Position numbers and translations under genes: made by a program. A stretch of 64,000 nucleotides of DNA from contig NZ_JADIKM010000001.1 in NCBI RefSeq assembly GCF_044904665.1, positions 1,364,001 through 1,428,000 on the forward strand, given 5' to 3'. Position 1 is the stretch's first letter; each line of letters opens with the position of its first letter. Shown here piece after piece: positions 33,591 to 42,642 of this stretch. The notes below the pieces were generated by a model. The model ran no database searches and was not told where the DNA came from. It was given only the letters and a program-made list of their open reading frames with translations. Origin of the DNA: Dyella_A ginsengisoli. Lineage in GTDB: Bacteria; Pseudomonadota; Gammaproteobacteria; Xanthomonadales; Rhodanobacteraceae.

Positions 33591-35456
33591 TCAGTACTTG
33601 CGGCGGGGCGGCTTGCCGCCGCTGCTGCCGCCGGGTCGCGGCTTGCCCTTGAAGCCGCCCGGACGCGGGCCGGTGGTGGAGCGCGGCGGCGGACGGTCGG
33701 CGGCGCCGTCGTCCTTGCCGTCCCACTCGTGGATGCGCAGCTGATGCTGCACCACCCACACCTTCTTGAGGTGCTCGAACACTTCCTTGGGCATGCCGTC
33801 GGGCAGGTCGATCAGGCTGTACTCGCCGCGGATGCTGAGGCGGCCGATGAAGCTGCTTTCCAGCCCGGCCTCGTTGGCGATAGCGCCGATGATGTTGCCC
33901 GGCTTCACGCCGTGGTCGTGGCCGACCTCGACGCGATAGGTGCGCTTGCCTTCCTCGGTGACGTGGGCGCGCTGTACCGGGCGGGAAAACGATTCGCGCG
34001 GGCCGGCATCGCGATCGCGCGGCTCGCGTTCGCGCTCCGGGCGGGCACTGCGCTCAGGCCGGTCGCCGCTGCGCTCACGCGGCTCGTGCTCGCGTGCCGT
34101 GAATTCGCGCTTGGGCGGCGGCGTCAGCAGCAGCGGCTGGTCGCCCTGGGCGATGCGCGCCAGTGCCGAAGCGATCTCGATCGCCGGCACGTTGTGTTCC
34201 TGCTCGTATTGCTCGATCAGCTGCTGGAAAAACTCCAGCTCGCCCTGCGCGAGGGTGTCGCTGATGCGCTGCTTGAAGCGGCCGATGCGCACGTCGTTGA
34301 CGGCCTCGACGGTGGGCAGCTTCATTTCCTCGATCGGCTGGCGGGTGGCGCGCTCGATCGCGCGCAGCATGCCCTTCTCGCGCGGCGTGACGAACAGGAT
34401 CGCCTCGCCGTTGCGCCCGGCGCGGCCGGTGCGACCGATGCGGTGCACGTAGCTCTCGGTGTCGTAGGGAATGTCGTAGTTCATCACGTGGGTGATGCGC
34501 TCCACGTCCAGACCGCGCGCGGCCACGTCGGTGGCCACGAGGATGTCGAGCTTGCCGTCCTTGAGCTGCTGGATCACCCGCTCGCGCTGCGGCTGGGCGA
34601 TGTCGCCGTTGATCGCGGCGGCGGCCAGTCCCCGCGCCTGCAGCTTCTCGGCCAGCTCTTCGGTGGCCTGCTTGGTGCGCGCGAAGATGATCATCGCGTC
34701 GAACGGCTCGGCTTCCAGGATGCGCGTGAGCGCGTCGAGCTTGTGCAGGCCGCTCACCCACCAGTAGCGCTGGCGGATGTTCGCCGCAGTGGTGGTGGAG
34801 GACTTGATGGTGACCTCCACCGGGTCCTTCAGGTGCTTCTGCGCGATCTTGCGGATCACCGTGGGCATGGTGGCCGAGAACAGCGCGACCTGGCGCGTCG
34901 GCGGCGTGGCCTCGAGCACTTTCTGCACGTCGTCGATGAAGCCCATGCGCAGCATCTCGTCGGCTTCGTCGAGCACGAGGTACTTCAGCTCGGAGAGATC
35001 CAGCGTGCCCTTGTCCAGGTGATCGATCACGCGCCCGGGCGTGCCCACGATCACCTGCACGCCGCGGCGCAGCGCCTGCAGCTGGGGGCCGTAGCTCTGG
35101 CCGCCATAGATCGGCAGCACCTGCAGGCCGGGCAGGTGGGTGGCGTATTTCTGGAACGCCTCGGCCACCTGGATGGCCAGTTCGCGCGTGGGCGCCAGCA
35201 CCAGCGCCTGCGGCTTGCCGGGTTTGAGCTCGATGCGCGAGAGGATCGGCAGCGCGAACGCGGCGGTCTTGCCAGTGCCGGTCTGCGCCTGGCCGAGCAC
35301 GTCGCGCCCTTCCATCAGCGGCGGGATGGTGGCGGCTTGGATCGGCGAGGGCGACTCGTAGCCGACGTCGGCGAGCGCGCGCAGGATGTTCGGACTCAGC
35401 CCAAGCGCGGCAAAGCCGGCGGCAGCCGGGATGGAGTCGGGAGACGGGGATGACAT
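33591..35456 (-). CDS. deaD: DEAD-box RNA helicase, DeaD/CsdA type
   Basis: A 621-residue ATP-dependent RNA helicase. The Q motif FAALGLSPNILRALADVGY precedes motif I AQTGTGKT, motif II DEAD (LVLDEADEML), motif III SAT and motif VI HRIGRTGRAG. A C-terminal DbpA/CsdA-type RNA-binding domain (YRVEVGHDHGVKPGNIIGAI) and a Gly/Arg/Pro-rich tail (GGFKGKPRPGGSSGGK) complete the DeaD architecture. A charged Arg/Glu-rich linker lies around residues 455-520. Roles include cold adaptation and ribosome assembly. It has its own terminator and is divergent from the SDR gene. Confidence 0.93.
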   Translation of the reverse strand: MSSPSPDSIPAAAGFAALGLSPNILRALADVGYESPSPIQAATIPPLMEGRDVLGQAQTGTGKTAAFALPILSRIELKPGKPQALVLAPTRELAIQVAEAFQKYATHLPGLQVLPIYGGQSYGPQLQALRRGVQVIVGTPGRVIDHLDKGTLDLSELKYLVLDEADEMLRMGFIDDVQKVLEATPPTRQVALFSATMPTVIRKIAQKHLKDPVEVTIKSSTTTAANIRQRYWWVSGLHKLDALTRILEAEPFDAMIIFARTKQATEELAEKLQARGLAAAAINGDIAQPQRERVIQQLKDGKLDILVATDVAARGLDVERITHVMNYDIPYDTESYVHRIGRTGRAGRNGEAILFVTPREKGMLRAIERATRQPIEEMKLPTVEAVNDVRIGRFKQRISDTLAQGELEFFQQLIEQYEQEHNVPAIEIASALARIAQGDQPLLLTPPPKREFTAREHEPRERSGDRPERSARPEREREPRDRDAGPRESFSRPVQRAHVTEEGKRTYRVEVGHDHGVKPGNIIGAIANEAGLESSFIGRLSIRGEYSLIDLPDGMPKEVFEHLKKVWVVQHQLRIHEWDGKDDGAADRPPPRSTTGPRPGGFKGKPRPGGSSGGKPPRRKY

Positions 35457-35571
35457 CGGGGGAACCTCGGGGTGGCACGCCGGACGGCATGCGGGAGAAT
35501 GGGCGCTATTGTAGCAGTCTGCGGGCGCGCGGCCCGCCTCGTAAAACGTTCAAGGCACAGGAGATTCAGGC

Positions 35572-36321
35572 ATGGCAAAGCGTCTGGTGGGAAAGGTCGC
35601 GCTGGTGACGGGCGCCTCCTCGGGCATCGGTGAGGCGACCGCGATCGCGCTGGCGGAGGAAGGCGCGCGCGTGGCGGTGACGGCGCGCCGCCGCGACCGG
35701 CTGGACCAGCTTGCCGTGCAGCTCACCGCGCTCGGTGCCGAGCCGCTGGTGCTGGAGGCGGACCTGCTCGACGAGGCCGAGGCGCAGCGCGTGGTGCGCG
35801 ATACCGAGGCGCACTTCGGACGTCTGGACGTCCTCGTCAACAACGCCGGCGTGATGTATCTGGAGCCGGTTGCCGAGGCCGACCTCGGCCGCTGGCGGCA
35901 GATGCTGGAGCTCAACGTGCTCAGCCTGATCGCCTCGACGCAGGCGGCGTTGGCCGGCATGACCGCGCGTGGCGACGGCCACATTGTCAACATTTCCTCG
36001 ACCGCCGGGCGCGTGGCCAACCCGAACGCCGCGGCCTACTCGGCGACCAAGTTCGGTGTGGTGGCGTTTTCCGAGGCGCTGCGGCGCGAGGTGTACAAGC
36101 ACGGGATCCGCGTGAGCGTGATCGAGCCGGGCGTGGTGGAGACCGAGCTGCGCGACCACATCGGCCATGCCGCGACCAAGGACGCGCTCAACGCCTGGGC
36201 CGACAGCATGCGCCAGCTGCAGTCGCGCGATGTGGCCGAGGCGATCGCGTTCTGCGTGACGCGCCCGCCGCACGTCAACATCAACGAGATCCTGATGCGC
36301 CCCACCGACCAGGAGCGCTGA
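35572..36321 (+). CDS. Short-chain dehydrogenase/reductase (classical SDR)
   Basis: A 249-residue NAD(P)-dependent oxidoreductase of the classical SDR type. The cofactor loop is TGASSGIG, the structural motif NNAG is present, and the catalytic Ser and Tyr-x-x-x-Lys lie in NISSTAGRVANPNAAAYSATK. An Arg-rich stretch after beta-2 (TARRRDRLDQL) suggests preference for NADP(H). It resembles YdfG-type 3-hydroxy acid dehydrogenases. The substrate cannot be assigned. AGGAG lies about ten bases before the ATG. fghA follows 74 bases downstream on the same strand. Confidence 0.9.
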   Translation: MAKRLVGKVALVTGASSGIGEATAIALAEEGARVAVTARRRDRLDQLAVQLTALGAEPLVLEADLLDEAEAQRVVRDTEAHFGRLDVLVNNAGVMYLEPVAEADLGRWRQMLELNVLSLIASTQAALAGMTARGDGHIVNISSTAGRVANPNAAAYSATKFGVVAFSEALRREVYKHGIRVSVIEPGVVETELRDHIGHAATKDALNAWADSMRQLQSRDVAEAIAFCVTRPPHVNINEILMRPTDQER

Positions 36322-36395
36322 GCCTGGCGACGGGTCGGGGCGTTCGCCCGTGCGGCTTATGATCGACATCTTGCGGTGATTCCATGGAGGTGGTG

Positions 36396-37244
36396 ATGGA
36401 CGGTTTCGAGACTCTTTCCGAGCAGGCCTGTTTCGGCGGCGTGCAGGGCTTCTACCGGCACGCCTCGACCAGCTGCGGCGGACCGATGCGGTTCGCCGTG
36501 TACCAGCCGCCGCAGGCGGTGCAGGGCAAGTGCCCGGTGCTGTACTACCTGGCCGGCCTCACCTGCACCGAGGAGACCGCCACCATCAAGGCCGGCGCGC
36601 AGCGACTGGCCGCGCAGTTCGGCCTGGTGCTGGTGATGCCCGACACCAGCCCGCGCGACACCGGCATCGAGGGCGCCACCGGCGACTGGGAATTCGGCGA
36701 AGGCGCGGGCTTCTACGTCGACGCCACGCAGGCGCCCTATGCCGGGCGCTTCAACATGCATCGCTACGTGGTGGAGGAGTTGCCGGCGCTGGTGGCGCGG
36801 CACTTCCCTGTCGATGCCGCGCGCAGCAGCATCTTCGGCCACTCGATGGGTGGCCACGGCGCACTCACCATCGCGCTGCGCCACCCGGAGCGCTACCGCT
36901 CGGTCTCGGCGTTCGCACCCATCGTCGCTCCCAGCCAGGTGCCGTGGGGCCAGAAGGCTTTGCCGCGCTACCTCGGCGACGATCCCGCCGCTTGGGCCGA
37001 CTACGACGCCTGCGAACTGGTGCGCCGGCAGACCTTTCCCGGCACGATCCTCGTCGACCAGGGCGAGGCGGACAAATTCCTCGAAGCCCAGCTCAAGCCC
37101 GAGCTGTTCGACCAGGCCTGCGCCGAGGCGGGCCAGCCGCTGCTACTGCGCCGCCATCCCGGTTACGACCACAGCTACTGGTTCATCAGCACTTTCATGG
37201 AAGACCACCTGCGCCACCACGCTAGCGCGCTCGGCCTGTTGTAG
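36396..37244 (+). CDS. fghA: S-formylglutathione hydrolase
   Basis: A 282-residue esterase-D-type alpha/beta hydrolase that splits S-formylglutathione to formate and glutathione in formaldehyde detoxification. The nucleophile Ser lies in FGHSMGGHGAL and the His in PGYDHSYWF. LTCTEETATIKAGAQRLA is diagnostic. The ATG at 36396 has GGAGG five bases upstream, better than the in-frame ATG at 36384. The usual partner, a glutathione-dependent formaldehyde dehydrogenase, is not in the window. The TAG stop codon is part of the GTAG palindromic repeat that follows. Confidence 0.94.
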   Translation: MDGFETLSEQACFGGVQGFYRHASTSCGGPMRFAVYQPPQAVQGKCPVLYYLAGLTCTEETATIKAGAQRLAAQFGLVLVMPDTSPRDTGIEGATGDWEFGEGAGFYVDATQAPYAGRFNMHRYVVEELPALVARHFPVDAARSSIFGHSMGGHGALTIALRHPERYRSVSAFAPIVAPSQVPWGQKALPRYLGDDPAAWADYDACELVRRQTFPGTILVDQGEADKFLEAQLKPELFDQACAEAGQPLLLRRHPGYDHSYWFISTFMEDHLRHHASALGLL

Positions 37245-37320
37245 GAGCCCGCTCGCGGGCGATGCTCTGGCTCTGATGCCACATCAAAGCGAAAAGCATC
37301 GCCCGCGAGCGGTCTCCTAC
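37241..37320. repeat. REPIN: inverted pair of GTAG-type palindromes
   Basis: The left unit starts GTAGGAGCCCGCTCGCGGGC at 37241. The right unit is its reverse complement, ending at 37320. Over about 27 bases the arms differ at one internal position and at the inner edge. Each unit is itself palindromic (CCGCTCGCGG core). The first TAG is the fghA stop codon. The form matches GTAG/REP elements of Stenotrophomonas and pseudomonads, which are mobilised in trans by RAYT transposases; none is encoded in the window. Confidence 0.8.
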
Positions 37321-37351
37321 TGGGTGATGTGCTGATGCGATCACGGACAGC

Positions 37352-37384
37352 AAAAGGGCGGCGCCTTGCGGCGCCGCCCTTTTT
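37352..37384. terminator. Bidirectional terminator between fghA and rhlE-type helicase
   Basis: A perfect 10-bp stem GGGCGGCGCC/GGCGCCGCCC (37356-37379, TTGC loop) is flanked by AAAA on the left and TTTTT on the right, so it serves both convergent genes. Confidence 0.92.
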
Positions 37385-37397
37385 CATCGCCGTGTGA

Positions 37398-38738
37398 TCA
37401 GGCCTTCGCGGCCGGACGACGCGAGCGGCGGCGCGAGCGGTTGCCTGCCGCGTGCTCGGCGCTGGCCTGCTGCACGTGGCCATGCGGGCGGTGGGACGAC
37501 GCGTTCTTGCCGTTCGACGGGCGCGAGGACGACTGCCGGCCCTGGCGCTGGTTGCCGCCTCCTTGCACAGGACGCGGGGCACCGGCATCCAGCCGCAGCG
37601 GCGCGGACGGCTCGAAGCCTTCCACCGGGGTGATCGCGATGTCCTGCTTCACCAGCATGCGGATGTCGCGCAGCAGGCCGGATTCGTCGTGGCTCACCAG
37701 CGACACGGCCAGACCCTCGGAGCCGGCGCGACCGGTGCGGCCGATGCGGTGCACGTAGTCCTCGGCGACCATCGGCAGGTCGTAGTTGATGACGATCGGC
37801 AGCTGGTCGATGTCGATGCCACGCGCGGCGATGTCGGTGGCCACCAGCACGGTGACGCGACCGGTCTTGAAGTCGCTGAGCGCGCGGGTGCGGGCGTTCT
37901 GGCTCTTGTTGCCGTGGATCGCCGCGGCGCGGATGCCGGACACATTGAGGTAGGTGACCAGCTTGTCGGCGCCGTGCTTGGTGCGGCTGAACACCAGGCT
38001 CTGGCGGCGGCTGTCCTGCGACAGCACGTGCAGCAGCAGGTCGCGCTTGCGCGCGGCGTCGACCGGATGCACGTGGTGGCTGACCAGAGGTGCGACCGTG
38101 TTCGGTGGGGTCACCGACACTTCGCGCGGGTCGGTCATGAACTGCATCGCCAGCGCCTTGATCGGCGCGGCGAAGGTGGCCGAGAACAGCAGCGTCTGGC
38201 GCTTCTGCTTGGGCAGCGCGTTGACGATGCGCTTGAGTGCCGGCATGAAGCCCATGTCGAGCATGCGGTCGGCCTCGTCCAGCACCAGCGTGTCGATGCC
38301 GGTGACGTCGATGGTGCGCTGCTGCATGTGGTCGATCAGGCGGCCAGGGGTGGCGATCACCACGTCGACGCCGCGGCGCAGCGCGTTGATCTGCGGGCCC
38401 ATGCCGACGCCACCGAAGATGGTGGTGGTGGCTACTCGCACGTACTTGCCGTAGTCGCGGAAGTTCTCGTTGACCTGCGCGGCCAGCTCGCGGGTCGGGG
38501 TGAGTACGAGCACGCGCGGGCGGCGCGTCTGCGTGTCGCCGCCCTGCAGCAGCTTGTGGATCACCGGCAGGGCGAACGCGGCGGTCTTGCCGGTGCCGGT
38601 CTGCGCGGCGGCGAGCAGGTCGTGGCCGGCGATCACCAGCGGGATGGCGCCGGCCTGGATCGGCGTGGGCTCGGTGTAGCCCTGGTCGGCAAGCGCGCGC
38701 AGCAACGCGGGCGCAAGGCCCAGCGATTCAAAAGACAT
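37398..38738 (-). CDS. rhlE: DEAD-box RNA helicase, RhlE type
   Basis: A 446-residue RNA helicase. The Q motif MSFESLGLAPALLRALADQG and motif I AAQTGTGKTAAF are at the N-terminus, with DEAD in LVLDEADRMLDMGF, SAT in LLFSATF and HRIGRTGRAG. It lacks the DbpA-type domain and ends in a basic, Arg/Ser/Gln-rich tail (RSRRRSRRPAAKA), as in RhlE, which is linked to ribosome maturation and RNA decay. The ATG at 38738 has AGGAG five bases upstream. The longer frame to 38894 is unsupported. It lies about 2 kb from a DeaD-type helicase gene. Confidence 0.92.
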   Translation of the reverse strand: MSFESLGLAPALLRALADQGYTEPTPIQAGAIPLVIAGHDLLAAAQTGTGKTAAFALPVIHKLLQGGDTQTRRPRVLVLTPTRELAAQVNENFRDYGKYVRVATTTIFGGVGMGPQINALRRGVDVVIATPGRLIDHMQQRTIDVTGIDTLVLDEADRMLDMGFMPALKRIVNALPKQKRQTLLFSATFAAPIKALAMQFMTDPREVSVTPPNTVAPLVSHHVHPVDAARKRDLLLHVLSQDSRRQSLVFSRTKHGADKLVTYLNVSGIRAAAIHGNKSQNARTRALSDFKTGRVTVLVATDIAARGIDIDQLPIVINYDLPMVAEDYVHRIGRTGRAGSEGLAVSLVSHDESGLLRDIRMLVKQDIAITPVEGFEPSAPLRLDAGAPRPVQGGGNQRQGRQSSSRPSNGKNASSHRPHGHVQQASAEHAAGNRSRRRSRRPAAKA

Positions 38739-39178
38739 GGAAACTCCTGGAGTGGTCTGCTGCGCTCCCTGATACCGCGCGGCGGACGATGAATTCGACG
38801 ACCGCACATCGAAAGCGATGGCTGGTCGGGTGCCGTGCGCGCTACCGGGGTGGGGGAAAGGGCGAGGGCATGGCCATCGCCGCGATGTCCGCAAGGGAGT
38901 CGGGGGCGTCTACGAGCCGGCGTAGTGTAGCCGATCCGGCGCAGCCGTGCTTGCGGTGCAGCATGGAGGGCGGGGGCGCTGTTGCGCTGCGCCTCTTCGG
39001 CCGCGCGGGGGCGTCATCGGGGCCGGCATCGACAGGCTCGCCGCGATGCGGCACCACAGAAGCCTCCATGGTCGTACAGTGGGGCGCGGCCGGCGGCTCG
39101 ACCGGTCAGCATGGCCCGGCATCCCCTCCAGGGATGTGCAGGGCTTTCCACATTGACCTGAAGAAAGGAGGCAGAGAA
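38739..39178. other. 440-base intergenic region, helicase to EF-hand gene
   Basis: Divergent control region. A TACACT -10-like box for the helicase is seen on the minus strand at 38929-38924, giving a leader of about 180 bases. Upstream of the EF-hand gene I see only its Shine-Dalgarno AAAGGAGG. An open frame crosses the whole region in phase with the EF-hand gene but has no recognisable protein features. Confidence 0.5.
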
Positions 39179-39481
39179 ATGGTCCACGTGAAAGCAGGCC
39201 TGCTTGTTGCCCTGGTATGCGCGTTGTGCGCGATCCCGGCGGTGGCTGCGCCGAAGTTGCAACCAGGCGTCAAGGACGCCGGTGCAACCGATGCGCCCTC
39301 GTTCGAGGATCTGGACAAGAACCACGACGGCAAGCTCGTGCGCAGCGAGATGCCGAAGGATGTCGACGCCCTCAAACAATTGCGCGCGCATTTCCGCGAG
39401 GCGGATCTCGACGGCAACGGCTGGTTGTCGAAAGAGGAGTACCAGCGCTACGTCTCAAACATCATTTCTGCCGGAGTGTGA
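39179..39481 (+). CDS. Secreted EF-hand calcium-binding protein
   Basis: A 100-residue protein with an N-terminal signal peptide (to about AVAA, residue 24) and two canonical 12-residue EF-hand loops: DKNHDGKLVRSE (residues 46-57, preceding Leu and Asp included in the helix) and DLDGNGWLSKEE (residues 76-87). Asp/Asn occupy positions 1, 3 and 5, Gly position 6 and Glu position 12, as needed to bind calcium. It is probably periplasmic. It is convergent with the calcium-dependent-type M4 protease across a shared terminator, but a functional link is speculative. AAAGGAGG lies eight bases upstream of the ATG. Confidence 0.88.
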   Translation: MVHVKAGLLVALVCALCAIPAVAAPKLQPGVKDAGATDAPSFEDLDKNHDGKLVRSEMPKDVDALKQLRAHFREADLDGNGWLSKEEYQRYVSNIISAGV

Positions 39482-39535
39482 TGGACCGTCCACCGGACCG
39501 GATGCGTCATGCGACCCGGGCGAGGTGCGGGTCAC

Positions 39536-39566
39536 AAAAAAGCCGGCCCTCGCGGGCCGGCTTTTT
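39536..39566. terminator. Bidirectional terminator, EF-hand gene and M4 peptidase
   Basis: A 9-bp stem AGCCGGCCC/GGGCCGGCT with a TCGC loop, A-run on the left (39536-39541) and TTTTT on the right. It serves both convergent genes. Confidence 0.92.
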
Positions 39567-39588
39567 CTTTACTCGATGAAGCGGTTGC

Positions 39589-41142
39589 TTACCTGCAGGT
39601 CACGCCCACGGCCGTGAAGGCCGCTGCCACGTCGCTGGCGGAATAGCCCAGGTCGGCCGCCGCACTCTCCACGCCGCAGGCGCCGGAGTCGAAGGTCGAG
39701 GTGGACGTCCAGTACAGCGCATTGGCGCGTTCGAACACTTCGAACGCCTTGCGCGTGTTCCACGTGCTCGTCTTGGCCAGGGTGCAGTAGGCCTTGTTGT
39801 AGACGCCGCTGGAGTAGTGCACATCGAGCGTGCTGGTGTAGTTGGCCTCGTTGTCGATGGAACGACCATCCAGCGTCGGCGTGCACATGTAGCGCAGCGC
39901 GGTGCCGTTCTTGAAGATCTCCGCGCCCACCAGCCAGTCGTTGCTGCCACGGTCGTAGTACTCGGCCGCTTCGCCGGCCATGTCCGAGAACGCCTCATTC
40001 ATGCCGCCGGACTGGCCGGAGTAGGCGAGGTTGGAGTGCTGCTCGGTGAAGCCGTGGCTGATCTCGTGACTGGTCACGTCCAGCGACACCAGCGGATAGA
40101 ACGTGCTGGCGCCATCGCCGAAGTTCATCGACGAACCGTTCCAGAACGCATTCTCGTAGTTGCGGTTGTAGTGCACGTTCATCACCAGCTGGAAATTCAG
40201 CGGCGGGGCGCCGAACCAGTTGTTGTACATGTCGTGCACCACGCCGCCGAAATGATGGGCGTCGTTGATCGGCGAGTACGCGCCGTTGATGGCGTCACCG
40301 TCGCTGTTGGGGCAGGTGAAGCTCCACAGCGTGCCGCCGGTGCGCTTCTGGTGCAGGTTGTAGGTGGCGACGTTGGTGTTCTGCATGTAGCAGGTGCTGC
40401 CCGACTGCTGCACGCTCAGCGCCGCGTAGTCGGTGCCGTAGAAGTACTCGCCGGTCTTGAGGTTGCCACCGGGGCCGGTCGCCGTGGTCGGCGTGGTGGT
40501 GCCACCGCCGCCGCCACCGCCAGGGCGCCCCTTGGTGGTGAGGCCTTCCCAGCTGGCGATCACTTCGCCGCTGTTGGCGTCGATCAGGGCGGTCGGGCGG
40601 GTGGGCTTGCCCTGCGCGTCGGTGAAGAACGAGGTCAGGTAGGCCAGACGGGCCTTGCTGCCTTCGGCATACACGAACAGGTCGTGCTTGACGTTGTGCA
40701 GGTCGGATGGCGACACGGCGTTGGCGCCCACGCCGAACGGCAGCAGGCCGGCGCGCTGGCGCAGGGTCTGTACGGCCTGGTCGGCGCTGATCGTCGGCGC
40801 GGTGGACGCGAGGTCGAAGCCGACACCGCTGGCCAGTCGGCCCTCGGCGCCGAGCACATTGCCGGCGCCGTCGCGCTCGACCACCACGGCATGGCCGTAC
40901 ACCGGCACGTGGCCGAACATCTGCTGTTCACGGGTCTTCAGGGTGCCGCGGACCGTGCGGCCCTGGGCCTGCGCGGAAAGCGAGGACTGCGAATCCAGCC
41001 CCAGGCGTGTGGCCAGGGCGGCCGGCGCGAGCTTGCCCATGGCGCCGGCGTGGATGGTGGTGGGCGTGGCGGCCTGGGCCGCAGAGATTGCAACGAGGCC
41101 GAGCGCGCCAAGCAGCGCGCCGACGAGCGGCTTTTGCATCAT
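39589..41142 (-). CDS. M4 family (thermolysin-like) secreted metallopeptidase
   Basis: A 517-residue secreted neutral protease precursor. A signal peptide (ending AISAAQA) is followed by an FTP/PepSY-type propeptide (residues about 25-200), a Gly/Thr-rich linker (RPGGGGGGGTTTPT), then the catalytic domain. The zinc site is HEISH (His359, Glu360, His363) with third ligand Glu383 in MNEAFSD. The downstream His of the active site should lie in the C-terminal part. The final CGVESAAADLGYSASDVAAA segment is typical of thermolysin-like C-termini. It is exported to degrade proteins outside the cell. GGGGAG precedes the ATG at 41142. Confidence 0.94.
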   Translation of the reverse strand: MMQKPLVGALLGALGLVAISAAQAATPTTIHAGAMGKLAPAALATRLGLDSQSSLSAQAQGRTVRGTLKTREQQMFGHVPVYGHAVVVERDGAGNVLGAEGRLASGVGFDLASTAPTISADQAVQTLRQRAGLLPFGVGANAVSPSDLHNVKHDLFVYAEGSKARLAYLTSFFTDAQGKPTRPTALIDANSGEVIASWEGLTTKGRPGGGGGGGTTTPTTATGPGGNLKTGEYFYGTDYAALSVQQSGSTCYMQNTNVATYNLHQKRTGGTLWSFTCPNSDGDAINGAYSPINDAHHFGGVVHDMYNNWFGAPPLNFQLVMNVHYNRNYENAFWNGSSMNFGDGASTFYPLVSLDVTSHEISHGFTEQHSNLAYSGQSGGMNEAFSDMAGEAAEYYDRGSNDWLVGAEIFKNGTALRYMCTPTLDGRSIDNEANYTSTLDVHYSSGVYNKAYCTLAKTSTWNTRKAFEVFERANALYWTSTSTFDSGACGVESAAADLGYSASDVAAAFTAVGVTCR

Positions 41143-41372
41143 GTATCTGTACTCCCCGATTGGTGATTTGGCGCCTCGGCCCTCCCGGCCTCGGCGCCTC
41201 GACCGTCAGGCGGTAAGCGGCCGGTCCCCACCGGTCTGACGCGTGACCCGTCGACCCTACGCGCGTAATTCCTTGCGAGTCAATTGGCCAATTTCGTAGG
41301 GACGTGCGCCCCGTCACGCTGTGGGCTGCGTGCTAGCCTCCCCGGCTGCCCAATCTGGATCAGGAGCCTGGA

Positions 41373-42605
41373 ATGTCCCTCGTTGCCGCACTGCGCGGAC
41401 TCGACACGACTCAGCGCCACACCGTGCTGGCCAGCTTCCTGGGCTGGACGCTCGACGCGTTCGACTTCTTCCTGCTGGTGTTCGTGCTGGACGAGATCGC
41501 CACCGAGTTCCACGTCGGCCACACCGAGGTCACCCTTGGCATCCTGCTCACGCTGGCGGCGCGGCCGATCGGGGCGCTGCTGTTCGGGCGGCTGGCCGAT
41601 CGCTACGGGCGCAAGCCGGTGCTGATGGTCGACGTGCTGATGTTCTCGGTGCTTGAGCTGGCATGCGCCTTCGCGCCCTCGCTCACCGCGCTGCTGGTGC
41701 TGCGCTTTTTCTTCGGCATCGCGATGGGCGGCGAGTGGGGCATCGGCGCCTCGCTGGCGATGGAAACCGTGCCGGCGAAGGCGCGCGGCGCGGTGTCCGG
41801 CCTGCTGCAGAGCGGCTACCCCTGCGGCTATTTCCTCGGCGCCCTGGCTTACTGGCTGGTGTTCAGCGTGTTCGGGCTGGGCTGGCGGGCGATGTTCGTG
41901 GTGGGCGCGCTGCCGGCGCTGCTGGTGCTGTACCTGCGCGCCAAGGTGCCCGAGTCGCCGGCCTGGCAGGCGGCGCGGGAACAGGGGCCGCACCGCGGCG
42001 CGGTGGCCGCCATGCGAGGCAACGGCAAGCGGCTGCTCTACATGATGCTGCTGATGGCGGCGTTCAACATGTTCAGCCACGGCTCGCAGGACATGTATCC
42101 CACCTTCCTCAAGTCGCAGATGCACTTCGATGCCGGCACGGTGGCCGTGCTCACTATGGTGCTCAATGCCGGCGCCATCGTCGGCGGGCTCACCTTCGGC
42201 AGCTGGTCGGAGCGGGTGGGGCGTCGACGCGCGATGGTGGTGGCCGCGCTGCTGGCGCTGCCGTGCATCCCGTTGTGGACGTTTGGCGGCTCGGTGGTGC
42301 TGCTGGGCATCGGCGCGTTCCTGATCCAGGTGATGGTGCAGGGCGCCTGGGGCGTGGTGCCGACCTACCTCAACGAACTGGCGCCGCATGACGTGCGGGC
42401 GACGCTGCCCGGCTTCGCCTATCAGCTGGGCAATCTGCTGGCTGCGGGCACGGCGTCGATCCAGGCCTGGCTGGCGGCCGAGCGCGGCGGCGACTACGCA
42501 CTGGTGATGGCGGCCTGGATGGCCGCCGTGGCGCTGGCGCTGGCGTTCCTGGCCTGGCGCGGGCCGGAAGTGCGCGGGGTGTCCTTCGAGCCCGGCCGCT
42601 CCTGA
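41373..42605 (+). CDS. MFS transporter, sugar/aromatic-acid symporter type
   Basis: A 410-residue major facilitator transporter with twelve predicted helices. The first helix carries GWTLDAFDFFLL with the paired Asp of organic-acid:H+ symporters, and the loop 2-3 motif is GRLADRYGRKP. The half-repeat in the second domain is GSWSERVGRRR. It resembles the sialate/aromatic-acid:H+ symporter group, so a small carboxylate is the likely substrate, but none is indicated by neighbours. It is divergent from the M4 protease. Confidence 0.88.
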   Translation: MSLVAALRGLDTTQRHTVLASFLGWTLDAFDFFLLVFVLDEIATEFHVGHTEVTLGILLTLAARPIGALLFGRLADRYGRKPVLMVDVLMFSVLELACAFAPSLTALLVLRFFFGIAMGGEWGIGASLAMETVPAKARGAVSGLLQSGYPCGYFLGALAYWLVFSVFGLGWRAMFVVGALPALLVLYLRAKVPESPAWQAAREQGPHRGAVAAMRGNGKRLLYMMLLMAAFNMFSHGSQDMYPTFLKSQMHFDAGTVAVLTMVLNAGAIVGGLTFGSWSERVGRRRAMVVAALLALPCIPLWTFGGSVVLLGIGAFLIQVMVQGAWGVVPTYLNELAPHDVRATLPGFAYQLGNLLAAGTASIQAWLAAERGGDYALVMAAWMAAVALALAFLAWRGPEVRGVSFEPGRS

Positions 42606-42606
42606 T

Positions 42607-42612
42607 AGAATC
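42607..42612 (+). promoter_or_regulatory. Candidate -10 box for SlyD-like gene
   Basis: TAGAAT just after the MFS stop codon and about 30 bases before the ATG at 42643. The matching -35 would lie in the end of the MFS gene (CTTCGA, 42584-42589) and is weak. Confidence 0.4.
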
Positions 42613-42642
42613 CCGGGTTTGCAATCGCACAAGAGACAGGCA

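Noticed and set aside
41256..41269. CCTACGCGCGTAAT, a degenerate BlaI-like site in the region between the M4 peptidase and MFS genes.
   Set aside because: One half-site is imperfect and it is single, while the two accepted operators are perfect and paired.
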